A DNA stretch of 64,000 nt from Glossina fuscipes (GCF_014805625.2 NW_023998421.1:7786238-7850237); one strand, 5' to 3'. Positions 1 to 11,690 are shown, counted from the stretch's first letter. Notes: generated by a model not told the origin, from the sequence alone. Numbers and translations are program-made.

Positions 1-17
1 CTCTCTCTCTCTCTCTT
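1..17. repeat. (CT)n microsatellite at window edge
   Basis: Eight CT units, cut by the window start. Shorter CT runs are at 16584-16599 and 30852-30868. Confidence 0.85.
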
Positions 18-3000
18 ACACTTATTTGTGCTGACTTTATACTTGAATTTTTTTGTACTCGGTTCACATTATCTAAAAGGCTTAGTTAAGCTTTAATTAT
101 CAGCTAATTCGAAGGTAATGTCAAAACCATATCCAAGCGCACACATCTCTTCACACTCGTAACACTATGCTCTAACACTGTAGATTTGTCTATGCAAAAA
201 TCCTTCTTTTGTTTTTTTTTTTTTTCTTTTTTTTGCTATTCATTGACTTCTTCTTATGCCATTTGAAGACAATATTCATGAAATTTTACATAAAATTTCT
301 TTCTCTGCTTTATTTGTCTGAGTTTATTTACTTCAGTTGCTCTTGTTATCGCATCTAATGCAATTTTGTCAAAAGGGATTATTTGAACCTTTTTCCCCTT
401 TTTCCTTCTACTATTTTCTTAAATTTTAATAAAATGTATGTTTTTGCTGTCATCACTATAACGATAAGCAAATTTATCGAAATATTTCAAGAAAACTTGA
501 TTCACATCTTTTAGAATAAATCTAGAGATTACCTCGCAGTTAGTTAAAGGTTCGGCCTGAGCATTTAAAAATAAATGTTTGTTATCGATTGGATAAGCTC
601 ACAGGCGGGAAGGAATTTCGTACTTTGAACGGAATTAATCCAAAATTTGGGACTGAGATGCTTTGAGAAGCTGTGTATACCATTTCCGAACCCCCGAACC
701 ATCGTAACAAATATGGTAATGTCTTTACAAACCAAAAACTGAACTAAAGTTAACGGAGAAGACTAATGTCAGTTAAAAACATTCTTCTCCCCAAAAGTGA
801 AACTATAGCCTTTAAGTTCGGCATAGACCTTGATTTTGAAAACAAGCTAAACCGGTCGACTGTGACACCTACAGTGCAGTATAAACTGAGAACATCTTCG
901 TTTCTTGGGTTTTTGATCTTCACTTATAAACAACAATAGATACACAACAGCATTTCACGTATATTCTGTAAAAATGAAAATCAACCACGCCCATTCAATA
1001 TTATATCGGTATGTATGTTGTTTTGAAGACGAGTTTGATTTTATGCCCACCACCGAAAGAGAAGAGGAGCAAATTCGTTTTATGAAGACGCCCAAAAGCA
1101 GGCTACAGAGATCCCACAAGGTATACATATTCGTGATCAGCATCAAATTTTGAATGGACTTCAGCATGTCTGTCTATCCATCTGCCCGTTTACGTAATGT
1201 CTATTCTAAGCATTCTCTTAAACGAAAAATGAAGCAATCAACTTTGAACAAGACGGAGTGATTGCAAGTTCTTGCACGAAGCTTGGTATTGAAAATGAGC
1301 CACCTTGGTGAAAGGATTCCCCGACAAACACAACGTACACTGAGAACAACTCTGTTTTTCAAAAGGAATAGAAAATCGTTTTTTTTTTTTTTTTCATTAA
1401 TCAGGAACTACAGCAAATAATTGTACAAAAATTTCAACAATATATATTCTGTAGGTGATGCTGTAGTACATCGCCCCGTCCAATAATATAGATTTTTGAA
1501 AATTTAGTTCTTTTCCAATGTTTTAGTCTTTTTTTTTCGGTCACGATCGAATATAATTTTCTTACTTGTTTTTATGCAAATATATATAAAAAAAACCATT
1601 AAAAAATTCACGAAAAATATTTTAAAACTATATTAATTATTAAAACTATTTGTTGAATTTATTATTTTTGAAAAATTTATATATGTATATATATGTATAT
1701 ATGCTTAGAGAATAATAGAAATCTTGTAAATATTTTGGAGAATTTTCCCACAAATTGCAGTCAGTCGCATTGTGTGTTTGTTTCAAAATAAAAATTGTAC
1801 TTAAGTCGGCGATAAACTATGCCATAATAACATATGCATAAGAAATGCATAAAAACATTTATATCCTACAGTTACATATGCATAAGGGAGTAAGAGGAAC
1901 AATTTACATTTTCAAAATCACAAATAGAAGTCATAAAGAAAAGCATGCTTAAGATAGCAATTTTTCTATAAAGAAGACAAGTACTAATGAATGCAAATGG
2001 TCAACAGGTCGTCTTATACGGAGAAAAACTGAACTGAAAGGAAAAACATGCAAAGCAAAGGTTTTATATTCCTTTCAAATGCTCCTACAGAGCTACAGAG
2101 ATTTTACATTTGTGTTGTTAAACCTTAAGAAACACCATAAAGTTTAATAATAAAATATTCACAAATACTTTGTTTCCAAAAGTATGAATACGAAAAGGCG
2201 CCATAGTAAAAACAATAGTAATTTAAAAAAGCAAAAGAGAGAGAGAATAAGAGATGAAAAATTAAAGAAAAAGATTTTTACATTAAAAAAATTTTTATTA
2301 AATTTTATGTCAATATATATAGTAATTTGTGCCTAAATTTGCTTAGGCAAATTTCTAACAAAACCACACGTGTTTATGTTTGTCCTACAATATGGACATA
2401 ACATCATTTAAACTTGACTATGGCGAAAAAAAAAAATCAAAACATACTAACAGAACATGTTTGCAACATAGCACGTGGTATACAAACAACAAGCAACTTT
2501 ACAATGCACGAAACACACTACAAACTTTCCCCAACGGGCTACTCAGTGCTTAGGTTTTTACATGTAATCACGTATATATATATATATATATATATCTATG
2601 TATATATATATGTATACATATATGTATGCGGAAATTCTGCCCTTTAGTTTTAAACATTTAACCAAATTGTTATTTATGATCTCTGGCAAAAACAAGCCAA
2701 AAGTGCTCTACACATACACACAAAACTCAACGACCAACAACTCAATTGCCAAACGAGCCCTAGACGCGTTTATTTAATAGTAACTACGGCGAAAAAAAAA
2801 AAAAAAGAGAAGACAAATACGCGTTTACAACCGTACAAGTACGCACACTTGCACAACCACTTGACTAGACAGTTATGCGGTAGTGATGAGTGAGTAACGA
2901 TGGCTAAAAAAGATAAATACAGGACACGCAAGACATCAAGTAAACCAAAAGAAGAACAGGAAGAAGAAGAATAAGAGGAAAAAAAAAAGCGGTGAACAAA

Positions 3001-3870
3001 AAATAAACATACTTTTCTTACTTTACTTTGATTGCTTGGGCATTAGGAAAAAAATGGGGGAGACTTGCTTGAACCGGGTCGTAGTTATCAAGATGGTTTG
3101 ACTAACGTTTCATTTCTTAAGCAATCTAATCACGTATGATAAATGCAACGTACACTGTGAAAAGTTTGCATCAAGTCGTAACAATATAAGGACTAAGGTG
3201 TTTAATGAAATATAAAATTAGGTTAAAAATTATCTGCCACTAATAACTGAATCATCGTAGCTAGTGCCGCATGCATATTGTCTTTAGGATGATCAGGTTG
3301 AACTCCCCGTAAATCCAACGAGTTGGAGGTTGCAAGTATGCAGCATCCGAATTTTTTTTTTGGGGGGGGATTAACTACCATGGATACCAATAACTTTCTG
3401 AAGAATACTTGCCACAGCGAAAAAGAAGAAGAGAAACCAACGACCCTAGCCCGACTCACAATGTCGAGCCAAAGCAGAAGCTCTGTATTTTGATGTATAT
3501 ATATATACGAAGGAAGATAACAAAAGAGCCAACAACGAGTTTTATTCGATTTTGTGCGAAATTTTCTTATCGGAGCCTGAACATAAACCTGTCATGTTTG
3601 CATATAAAGAGAACATCGTTTAATGTATGGTGCGTTATAAGTAATTAAATTTTTGCACAATTTGACATAACGCGTCTTATGGACTTTTGAAAAAATTGAA
3701 AAACAAAACTTACGTATACGATTTTAGTTATTTATGTGGTTTTCTATTAATTTTGGAAAATTCCTTCGCTTCGTTTTTCTTCTTATGAAAATTTTGTAGC
3801 AGTTGTACGATATTTACGATTAAAGGAAAATTGCAAAGAAGTTACAACGTTACAAAGTAAAATATCTGTC
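18..3870. other. Gene-free AT-rich stretch
   Basis: No coding exon was recognised. A bulged hairpin (GGAGAAGA...TCTTCTCC) spans 754-792. Around 1040-1320 are repeat fragments with ATATTCGTGATCAGCATC and CATGTCTGTCTATCCATCTG, typical of fly interspersed repeats. Two minus-strand T8/G8 tracts lie at 3353-3368. Confidence 0.6.
2573..2628. repeat. (TA)n/(TATG)n microsatellite
   Basis: An uninterrupted TA run is followed by imperfect TATG and TACA units. Confidence 0.9.
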
Positions 3871-4125
3871 GTTGCACAACCCAGATGGACTTTATATAGA
3901 GCCGCCATTTATTATACCAATTGGTTCAGAGTCACTTTTTGCATCGATGTAAGCTTATCTGACCTTCTTTCTGTCTTTGTTGTTATTTTTTTTGTTCAAC
4001 CTGGAGGTCGATAATTTTGAGATAGATTGATGAAGATGGCACACCGATGTATTTTGGGCCAAATATGAGTACTATTGAAAATTGTTTCGACCATTCCCCT
4101 TATAATACTGTATTCCAGAAAGTTA
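3871..4125 (+). repeat. TATACCC interspersed repeat, partial copy
   Basis: It carries the family order: AGATGGAC, TTATTATACCAATTGGTTCA, GTTCAACCTGGAGGTCG, then TATTTTGGGCCAAATATGAG and ATTGAAAATTGTTTCGACCA. The TATACCC start is lost. Confidence 0.6.
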
Positions 4126-5959
4126 TTTTATGCATAAATGTACCAAACAAGATGAGTTAGGCTATTTAAGGATGGCGGGCGGCTTTTCAGAGCAGCATTT
4201 CCACTTGCCTTATAGTGTCTTGTTATCATAAATTAAAATGAAAATTTAAGGAGGAAACATTAAACCCTTAATGGAACTGGTAAGATGGGGAGATTTTTGG
4301 AAATTTCATCTTTAGTTGATCTTTTTTGCTTAGATTGCCGAACTAACTTACCTTGGAGTGTAACATCCTGACGTTGTGGTTAAATATTATGCGGAAACTG
4401 ATTTGCAAACTGCACAATTCCTGCCTCTCTGCATTTTTTAATATCGGGTATTGATCCAAAGTTTGAAAAGCACTACTACGTTAGAGTATGGGGCAAACGA
4501 GAAGTAGAAATGACGAGGTAAGGCAATCTTGTACGTTTCATTTTCTTCTCTAATGTGGAAATGTTCAGGGTAAGAGGGAGAAGAGGACAATAGTGCGTCT
4601 CAAGAAGACTTTCTAAGACTTCCAAATTATGCATCATCTGGTATGCAGGATGAAACAGAAACGCAACGAAGGGATCAAGACTTTATGTTCTGTAAAGGTT
4701 TTTTAGTAGGCAACCATTTGTTTTTTTGTTGCATATTTTATGGAGCGTTTCAAAAAAAAAAACAAAAATCGCAAAAATTGTTAAAATTTCCTTCAATTTA
4801 TCTTAAGTAGTGGCTGTTAAGAACTCCTTCCAAGGTCAACGCAACCTGTTCACGTATTTTCAATGGTTACGGAACAAGGGAAAAGTGCAATAAATATTAC
4901 TACAATATACAATGACCCATAATAAGCCATAATGAGTCCAAAAAAGTGCAAAGAAATGATTCTATCAGGCAAGCGTCACCCTAGAAGCTTTCCCGAGATT
5001 GATAACAGCAGAATGGAAACAAGAAATGGTGAGTTCAGAGTCTCAGCCGTTCCTCAACATTATTGGAAAAAGAAAACGTAATAATAAAATGTAAAATACG
5101 GACGCATCAATGAAATGGATGCAATCCAGCGATGAAAACTATTCGGCTTGCCTTGCTTGTAATAAATACGCATTAAGTATCTCCAAAACGATCAAACTGA
5201 CAAGTGCATTGGATATTTGATTGTTTTTTGCAGTGTAACTGATTAAAATAAATGAATATGTAAAGTTAAACATACGCAACATCATCATATGTATTGCATT
5301 ATTTTACAGAACTAAAAATAGTTTTAATTCAGTTTCTATACAAAATGAAAACAAACATTTTAGGAAAAACTCAAGTTCAAGAGAGTAAAATGCTGGTGAG
5401 AGTGAGTTTACAATGAACAACATTTGTTCATAAGATAAAACGTATAGCGAATGTGTTCGAAATCAAAATAAACCAAAACCGAATCACGAAAGTAAACGAA
5501 GGCAATACCGAAGAATGTATTATGCGATATGTGTGTGTATGCGTGTATGCGTGTGTGTAGAAAGAGAGTAAATAAAGCGATAGCAGCTGTATGTTGAAGC
5601 TTGGAGAATAGCCAGTTGTTGTATGCGAAAATGTTTGTCACTAGTGCAGTGTATATAGTGGGGGCAGTGCAATGATATTAGGCAACGGGTGCTGTTTACT
5701 GCTGCTGCTAGTGCCATAGGCATTAACATCATCTACGTATTTACGTATGTATTTGGATGCTCTTGCAATTTGCTACGCAGCTCTTCGTTGTGAGATTCTG
5801 TTGTTGCCTTTATAGTGATAATGATGACGACGAACGAACGATGACAATAACAACAAATTCAGTTTGCGAAATGAAAACATTAGCGACACAAGTAGACAAC
5901 AAACTGCTCTGGCCTGGCTGGCACACCGTATTGTAGCGATAGCCAGCTACGGCAGTCGT
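4126..5959. other. Gene-free stretch upstream of the putative promoter
   Basis: No coding exon was recognised. A GT-rich run (GTGTGTGTATGCGTGTATGC) lies near 5530. From about 5750 the composition shifts towards the promoter-like patch. Confidence 0.5.
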
Positions 5960-6076
5960 CAGTCAGTTGGCTAACAACAAGGCAGCCATCGCGAGCCAAC
6001 GTGCGAACTACATAGTGTTTGTTGGCTGCTTTGATGGTTAGCTGGCTGGCTGACTAACTGGCGGCTGGCAACGTTA

Positions 6077-6096
6077 CTAGTGCCCTAGGGCACTAG
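6077..6096. repeat. Perfect 20-bp palindrome
   Basis: CTAGTGCCCTAGGGCACTAG is its own reverse complement. It lies in the GC-richer putative first exon, about 110 bases after the initiator-like sequence. Confidence 0.9.
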
Positions 6097-6286
6097 CGCG
6101 GTTACTTTTCGTCTTTTTCAATTTTTATTTTTTTTTTTTTTTGTTTTCGTTCACATTTTTGGATTGAGACGCATCCAAGAAAATCGCCACACGACAGCCA
6201 AGCGGCCAAATAAAAGGAAAAAGGCAGAAAGAACGAACACGTAAGACAGTAATCATACAAAAACAAAATCAACTGGCTAACTCAAT

Positions 6287-6478
6287 ATGTCATCAACCGA
6301 TGATGGTCCAAGAAACGCAAAGGATATTCTACGCCTGCTTAATCTGCCAGCCGTACATGGTTGTTATGAACCATTGCAAATAATATTTTTTGGCCTTCAA
6401 CATGATTTCGGTGCGATAAAAACAAAAGCGAAAAACAAAAAAGAAAAAAACGCCGAAAAAATGTCATTGTCCAAGTGA
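6287..6478 (+). CDS. Small open frame (63 codons) in the putative 5' UTR
   Basis: The frame begins MSSTDDGPRNAKDILRLLNL and continues PAVHGCYEPLQIIFFGLQHD, ending in a lysine-rich tail. The ATG has a reasonable fly context (CTCAATATG). No family is recognised and there is no signal peptide or clear domain. The first 45 codons look less biased than chance AT-rich frames, but the lysine-rich end is low complexity. It could be an upstream frame, a short peptide gene, or nothing. Confidence 0.25.
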   Translation: MSSTDDGPRNAKDILRLLNLPAVHGCYEPLQIIFFGLQHDFGAIKTKAKNKKEKNAEKMSLSK

Positions 6479-7152
6479 TTAGCCAAGTCAAATAGAAGCC
6501 AATAACTCGGAGTGCCAAAATATCACAGATGATAACTCAACTTACAACAATATCACCATCAAGCAAGCAACCATCATCATCATCGTCGTCATTGCATTCA
6601 TAAGCTGTTCATTGGAAAAATCTCAAATTGAAGTCATCAGTTCGCTATGTACTCTGAACTTGGATGGAAGCTCTGCTAATAACAACAACGCACACTTATT
6701 TACTTACTACACACGTTATCCGTCTCGATCATACAGCTTTTGAAATCAGGTAAACTAGACACTCAACTAAACTTAACGCGGATAGTAAGAATTGATATTT
6801 CAACAACAACCTGAAAATATCTGGAGCTAAAGTCTAAAGCTAAGAGAACACATCCACTGGTGTTTGCGTGCGAGTGATACAGTAAATGAAATGATTTATA
6901 GAAAACAAATGCAGAAGAGTGAGTGCAGTGAAAGCAAATAAGAACAAATTTTGAAAAATAAAGTAAAATAAAATAAAATAAATAAATGAAAAATTATTAA
7001 ATTATTAGTTTCTACAATAAGTGCTTAAATATTTCATAATATACGTAAATATGAATACAAAATATAAAATATTTCTTAGAGAACAATAATATCACAAATT
7101 ATATAACAATAGAAAATTCATTCATTCGAAATTCTTAATAATATTCCAATTA

Positions 7153-7222
7153 TCATATGCAAGATATATATATATATATATCATATGCAAGATATATATA
7201 TATATATATATATACATATATA
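7153..7222. repeat. 28-bp tandem duplication in a TA tract
   Basis: A unit beginning TCATATGCAAGATATATATA occurs at 7153-7180 and again from 7181, followed by more TA repeats. Confidence 0.85.
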
Positions 7223-7624
7223 TAGATCAGAAGACAGATCTAAATAAGTTAAAAGGAAATTTTATTAATCATCATGTGAATAATGCTTAAAAGATTTGAA
7301 AAGAAAAAGCTGCTATTTCCGACAATCTATCTATCGACTAACAGCAAAGGCTGCAGCAGATGTTACTCTGGATTAAAAATACACTGAATTTGGTAAGTTT
7401 CTCTTTTAATTAACGTCTGAAAGTGTCATTCGCTTGAAAACAAGAGAAAATCATTTATTTTACTAAATTTGCATTTCATTTGTAACGTTATATGTGCAGC
7501 CATGTACTAATGTGCGATGTACTGTTAAATGAGTTATGTGCGATAACAAATAACGATCCTATTGAGAGCTCAACACATAGGTCTCTAATATTTTCTTAAC
7601 TGTTTTGCATAAAATTTACCGTTT

Positions 7625-7725
7625 TGATTCACATACCCACTAGGCTATGAGCATTTTCTATCTCTTTTTCCACTTCTTTCTGACCATCACCGCGTTACAC
7701 GTATAGGGAGTATCCGCTGACTCGT
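7625..7725 (+). mobile_element. tRNA-derived SINE body fragment, copy 4
   Basis: ACATACCCACTAGGCTATGA, CCACTTCTTTCTGACCATCA and CCGCGTTACACGTATAGGGA correspond in order and spacing to the bodies of copies 1 and 3. The tRNA-like head is absent, so the copy is 5'-truncated or decayed. Confidence 0.6.
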
Positions 7726-7857
7726 TGATTATATAAAAAAATAAGAAAAAATAAAAACTTTTTTATTTTCCAAGTTCGACGTTCACGTGGAATCAGGTCT
7801 AATAATTGAGGTTCTTTGAATTGCGATTTCTGTTAATAAGCCAAGTTTCTTCTGGAG

Positions 7858-8317
7858 TGAATTAAAAGGTCATCGAAGGAGTTCGACGATCCTTATGTCA
7901 CACCATTCCCAGAATATTCAGTTATAGTGTTGGTGCCAAACTATAAACACTATGTAGGTCTTATTGAGTCCGTTCGACGGCAATTTCTGCTATTTGCTTC
8001 GCACAGCTTGGTTTAAGATCCGTCGGCGGCGCTATCCACATACGAAAATAAGCTAAAGCTTATTGGTTTACCATCGTTTCAGAGAAGAAGTGAAATTTTG
8101 TACATAGCATCTAAAATTAAGCTAATGAAAATTGATGTTTCTCTCCCGCCACTTTTGGATCATGTTTCTTTTAATGTCGAGTCTACACTTCTTAAGCAAT
8201 ATGTTCTTTTTTTTGTTCGTGACATACTTATTATCTCTTCTGTTTAATCCATTTTGGGTCTTATGTGCAATGGAATCATTTTTCAGTTCGTACAATGTAA
8301 TCAAAAAAAAATATATA
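7858..8317 (+). pseudogene. Non-LTR retrotransposon reverse transcriptase relic (C-terminal end)
   Basis: Frame-by-frame translation gives IKRSSKEFDDPYVTPFPEYS, then NYKHYVGLIESVRRQFLLFA, a stop, then ENKLKLIGLPSFQRRSEILY and IDVSLPPLLDHVSFNVESTL. This is the thumb and C-terminal part of jockey-like non-LTR reverse transcriptases (IESVQRxFLLFALR, LPPYExRLxLIGLPTLxxRR, then an FNVPxRxLR-like stretch). In-frame stops show it is dead. The frame is still followed into FNPFWVLCAMESFFSSYNV, just before the mariner insertion at 8318. It lies about 470 bp downstream of the putative exon ending at 7392. Confidence 0.75.
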
Positions 8318-9593
8318 TTAGTTTGGGGAAAAAGAAATACATTATTTTTTCGGTAGATGGCTGCACTGATAGATTTCTCGTAAAGTATCGATCAAACAAT
8401 TTCAGATTTATGCTCGTTGGAAAGATGACATTTCGCAGTAAAAAAAATTCTTTTGCTGTTTTTTGTTTGGTGCATTCAGTGGTGAGTTACAGCGTGTTAA
8501 AAATGGAAGTGAACAAAGAGAAAATTCGGTACATTTTACAGTTTTTCTCTGACAAAGGCGAAAATGCAAGCCAGGCGGCTAAAATTGTGAATGGTGTTTA
8601 TGGTTCCGATACTGTAACAGCCAATTATGTGCAATTTTGGTTTCGTAGATTCCGTTCAGGAATTTTTGATGTTAAAGATGCACCTCGCACAGGTAGGCCG
8701 GTCGTCGAAAATGTCGATAAAATCGGAGAAATGATCGAAGTTGACCGGCATGTTAGCAGTCGTAACATCGCCCAGGAGCTAAAAATCGACCATAAAACAG
8801 TTTTAAACCATTTACACAAAGCTGGATTCAAAAAGAAGCTCGATGTTTGGGTGCCACACCAATTAACAGAAAAAAACATGATGGATCGAATTTCCATCTG
8901 CGAAGCCTTGGCCAAACGGAATGAGACAGACCCATTTCTTAAACGGATGGTGACTGGAGATGAGAAATGGATCACATACGATAACCCTGTGCGAAAACGG
9001 TCGTGGTCAAAGAGCGGTGAAGCACCTCAAACGGTGGTCAAACCAGGACTAACGGCCAGGAAAGTTTTGCTATGCATTTGGTGGGACTGGAAGGAAATTA
9101 TTTATTATGAGTTGCTTCCATATGGCCAAACGCTAAATTCTGATCTCTACTGTCAACAACTGGACCGTTTGAAGATAGCGATTGACCAGAAACGGCCAGA
9201 ATTGGCCAACAGGAGAGGTGTCGTGTTCCACCAGGACAACGCTAGGCCACACACATCTACAGTGACTCGCCAGAAACTTCGGGAGCTTGGTTGGGAAGTT
9301 TTAATGCATCCGCCATACAGTCCGGACTTGGCACCAAGCGATTATCATCTTTTTCTTGCATTGCAAAATTTCTTTAATGATAAAAAATTGGAATCTAGGG
9401 AGGATTGTGAAAATCGACTACTAGAGTTTCTTGCAAATAGAGGTCAGGACTTCTATGAGAGAGGCATTTTGAAATGGCAACAAATCATACAACAAAACGG
9501 TGCATATTTGACCCAAATCGGACAATCCGAAGCATGTTAAATAAAGTCCTGAAGTTCATATAAAAGTAATGGATTTCTTTTTCCCCAAACTAA
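8318..9593 (+). mobile_element. Mariner (Tc1/mariner) transposon, nearly complete
   Basis: Terminal inverted repeats of 27 bp (8318-8344 and 9567-9593) begin TTAGTTTGGGGAAAAAGAAA and differ at only one position. The element is flanked on both sides by TA (8316-8317 and 9594-9595), the mariner target-site duplication. Length is 1276 bp, normal for the family. It contains one uninterrupted transposase frame. The near-identical ends and open frame suggest a fairly recent insertion. Its target was an older non-LTR retrotransposon relic, whose sequence continues on both sides. Confidence 0.97.
8503..9540 (+). CDS. Mariner transposase (DD34D), uninterrupted
   Basis: This cut-and-paste DNA transposase has 345 residues from ATG 8503. 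I chose this start because MEVNKEKIRYILQFFSDKGE is the usual N-terminus; the frame is open further upstream only through the inverted repeat. Two helix-turn-helix regions cover about residues 1-115 (one contains VQFWFRRFRSGIFDVKDAPR, another HKTVLNHLHKAGFKKKLDVW), followed by the linker WVPHQLTEKN. Catalytic residues are the Asp in VTGDEKW, the Asp in VVFHQDNARPHTS, and the Asp in SPDLAPSDYHLF, with exactly 34 residues between the last two. Near the C-terminus the copy reads YERGILKWQQ where relatives usually carry YERGIMKLP before the KWQQ-like segment. This looks like a small in-frame deletion, so activity is not assured. Confidence 0.97.
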   Translation: MEVNKEKIRYILQFFSDKGENASQAAKIVNGVYGSDTVTANYVQFWFRRFRSGIFDVKDAPRTGRPVVENVDKIGEMIEVDRHVSSRNIAQELKIDHKTVLNHLHKAGFKKKLDVWVPHQLTEKNMMDRISICEALAKRNETDPFLKRMVTGDEKWITYDNPVRKRSWSKSGEAPQTVVKPGLTARKVLLCIWWDWKEIIYYELLPYGQTLNSDLYCQQLDRLKIAIDQKRPELANRRGVVFHQDNARPHTSTVTRQKLRELGWEVLMHPPYSPDLAPSDYHLFLALQNFFNDKKLESREDCENRLLEFLANRGQDFYERGILKWQQIIQQNGAYLTQIGQSEAC

Positions 9594-9595
9594 TA

Positions 9596-9790
9596 TTTGA
9601 TGGATAGTTCGAATTTGAAGAAATACTAAATGAAATGAATATGATTCTGTTATTCAATGCGTTAGTGTTGAAGCATCCTGTTGGGCATCCTTTTGTAATA
9701 AGTAATTTTTTTCCGTTATTTTATAATTCCCGTTGTAACGTTAAGAGTATTTTGTAGGTAACAATATTAAATAAATGAATATTTACTTTA
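9596..9790 (+). mobile_element. Probable 3' tail of the split retrotransposon relic
   Basis: This sequence directly follows the mariner target duplication and should be the continuation of the interrupted retrotransposon. It ends in an AATATTAAATAAATGAATAT stretch that resembles the A-rich end of a non-LTR element. The inference rests on position and composition; no protein motif remains. Confidence 0.4.
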
Positions 9791-11124
9791 AGGGATATCT
9801 TAGTTATAGCCGACAAACTAAAATTGGTTTTGCTTGAGGTCGTTCGATTCCAAGCCGGATTTCTACAAAGATTGGCTCTTTCTCTTAAACTCTATTGCGA
9901 GATAAGGTTTAATGTAAAAGCCTAGAGAATTCGTCTAAAACATTTTTAAAAAACCAATTTAGTCGACCAAAAAATAAGTCTGCAATGTAAATAATTATTA
10001 GATGTAAAGAATACTTACTTGTAAATAATAGAAAAGCAAAAAAAAAATGTATAAATTACCTGCGAAGTGCTGCCTATATTCACAGGATATATGAAATTGG
10101 AGGGATCTTCATGCGACACTTAATATGCGTACATTTACTTATACGTACGCATTCATATCCCAGCATAATAAAGACTATGTATGTAAGTACGTAGTAATGT
10201 GTTCGAGCTGCATATGAATTCTCTCTTTTTTTTTTTTTTACAATTATTGCGCTGTTGTTTTTCTCTTCCATTTTTTTGTTTCTGGTGCCTTGTGATTTTA
10301 ATAAGCGTTTAAAACATTTATCGCAACGAAATGTATGCACACATTGTGTGCATTGTTATGAATCTGTCTTAACAATTAATTTTGATTGTAGTGGTATATG
10401 TATGTGGTAGTAGAGTAGAAAGGATTCCATTGAAGATATATGTTGAGTAAAATTTCCTGTTTTCCGCCCCTTTTGAATGGCAACATTATCCCTAAAGACA
10501 TTTACGCATGAAATATCTTGACTTATGTATCGATAACAAATCGAAAATATATTGACTTCAAAGTGAAACCAGCAGCGTTATAAAAAAAGTTCAATTAAAG
10601 ACTACGCGCTTGCTCACCAAGACTTATGGGATCATTTGTAACATGATGGTCCATATGCTTCGCATCTACATATGAATTTACAGTTTAGACCCCAATCTGA
10701 ATCTTGTTTAACTTAGATTAAATAAGAATATATACGTATCTTATGTTGCTCTTCTTGAGACACAATAACGTCGAATATCTATTTAAAACATTAACTTATC
10801 GTCCTGAACATTAGTACAGTGGACATTAAATTTAATTCCAGAAAAACGGAGAAAAAAGCAAGAAAAATTATAAAGGACTTTGGCCGAATGTACCAGGTCC
10901 ATCATTTTAAAAATAAAATTCAAAGAAAATAAATATTCTATAATATATAACTCCGATTGGGTGTAGTCAATAGTTTCTACTTCGCTATGTATACTTGAGG
11001 ATCATCCATAGAATAGACTTGGAATTGTTTATATAGCTTGTGCGTGAATAATATTTTATAGTTTATGGATACTAAGCAAACAATTATATATCTTCGCTTT
11101 TAAAAATAGATGAGTTATCAGTTT

Positions 11125-11385
11125 CCTTTGCCCTGCAAGCACGTTTGATCGGTTTGTCCGACCTTTAATATTTCAATACCAACTTGCGTGCAATAACTTC
11201 TATCGGTTTTGCAGATTTGTGTCTGTAGCTTAGTTCTCATAATGATCGTCATACGCTTTTCAGAGACAGATATACAGATGAATAGGCGAACGATCATACG
11301 TACCTAGATCAACTGCGATACTATGGTGCAGATTACGATGCTTTATAAAACTATGCTTTGAAGCTTTCTTCTCTGAACATTGCAA
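11125..11385. repeat. Second interspersed repeat type, matching copy
   Basis: It shares the AATACCAACTTGCGTGCAAT segment with the 24.8-kb copy, in the same orientation, followed by a decayed AGACAGATATACAGATGAAT stretch where the other has the GACA run. It abuts the minus TATACCC copy at 11488. Confidence 0.45.
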
Positions 11386-11487
11386 ACGTTGAGACAAAAT
11401 GGATGTATACCCGCCCTTCGATTCTTAAAAACCTCAAATATGACTCAACATTTTCTTAAAAAGAGAAAAAGTACGGCGCAGTATCAA

Positions 11488-11690
11488 ATACCCTACACCA
11501 TCCTATTGTTGTATGATCCGATTCTACTTTCAGTAGCTTTCGTCAAAATATCTCACAATTTGCTGCCTGTAGGTTGAACACAACAAAAGAAGACGGGCAG
11601 TGGTATAGATAAGCTTACTTTCTGAATGAATCGATTTCAAGTGCTTCTGGATGTTGCTTATACCCGCACACACTTAATACAACTTTGTTT
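11488..11690 (-). repeat. TATACCC interspersed repeat, minus copy
   Basis: Plus-strand text begins ATACCCTACACCATCC, continues CGTCAAAATATCTCACAATT and GCCTGTAGGTTGAACACAAC, and ends near CTGGATGTTGCTTATACCCG. This is the reverse complement of the family order. Confidence 0.6.

Larger units (their letters stand above)
5960..7392 (+). promoter_or_regulatory. Probable promoter and untranslated first exon(s)
   Basis: The stretch is richer in G+C and in CAA/CAG runs than anything nearby, as fly 5' UTRs often are. An initiator-like GTCAGTCAGTTGG lies at about 5959-5972 with no obvious TATA box. GT donors are seen at 6749|6750 (AATCAG|GTAAAC) and 7392|7393 (AATTTG|GTAAGTTT). A perfect 20-bp palindrome lies at 6077-6096 and GGCTGGC repeats at 5910-6070. 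No acceptor belonging to it is certain; the nearest good candidate is at 38625. Transcript direction and extent are inference. Confidence 0.4.

Noticed and set aside
8254..8502. An 83-residue N-terminal extension of the transposase
   Set aside because: It reads through the target-site duplication, the inverted repeat and part of the retrotransposon relic; the conserved N-terminus starts at 8503.
8625..8975. A 116-codon minus-strand frame
   Set aside because: It is the antisense shadow of the mariner transposase.
9838..9862. A tRNA gene suggested by GTTCGATTCC
   Set aside because: No A box or cloverleaf could be built upstream; kept only as a note.
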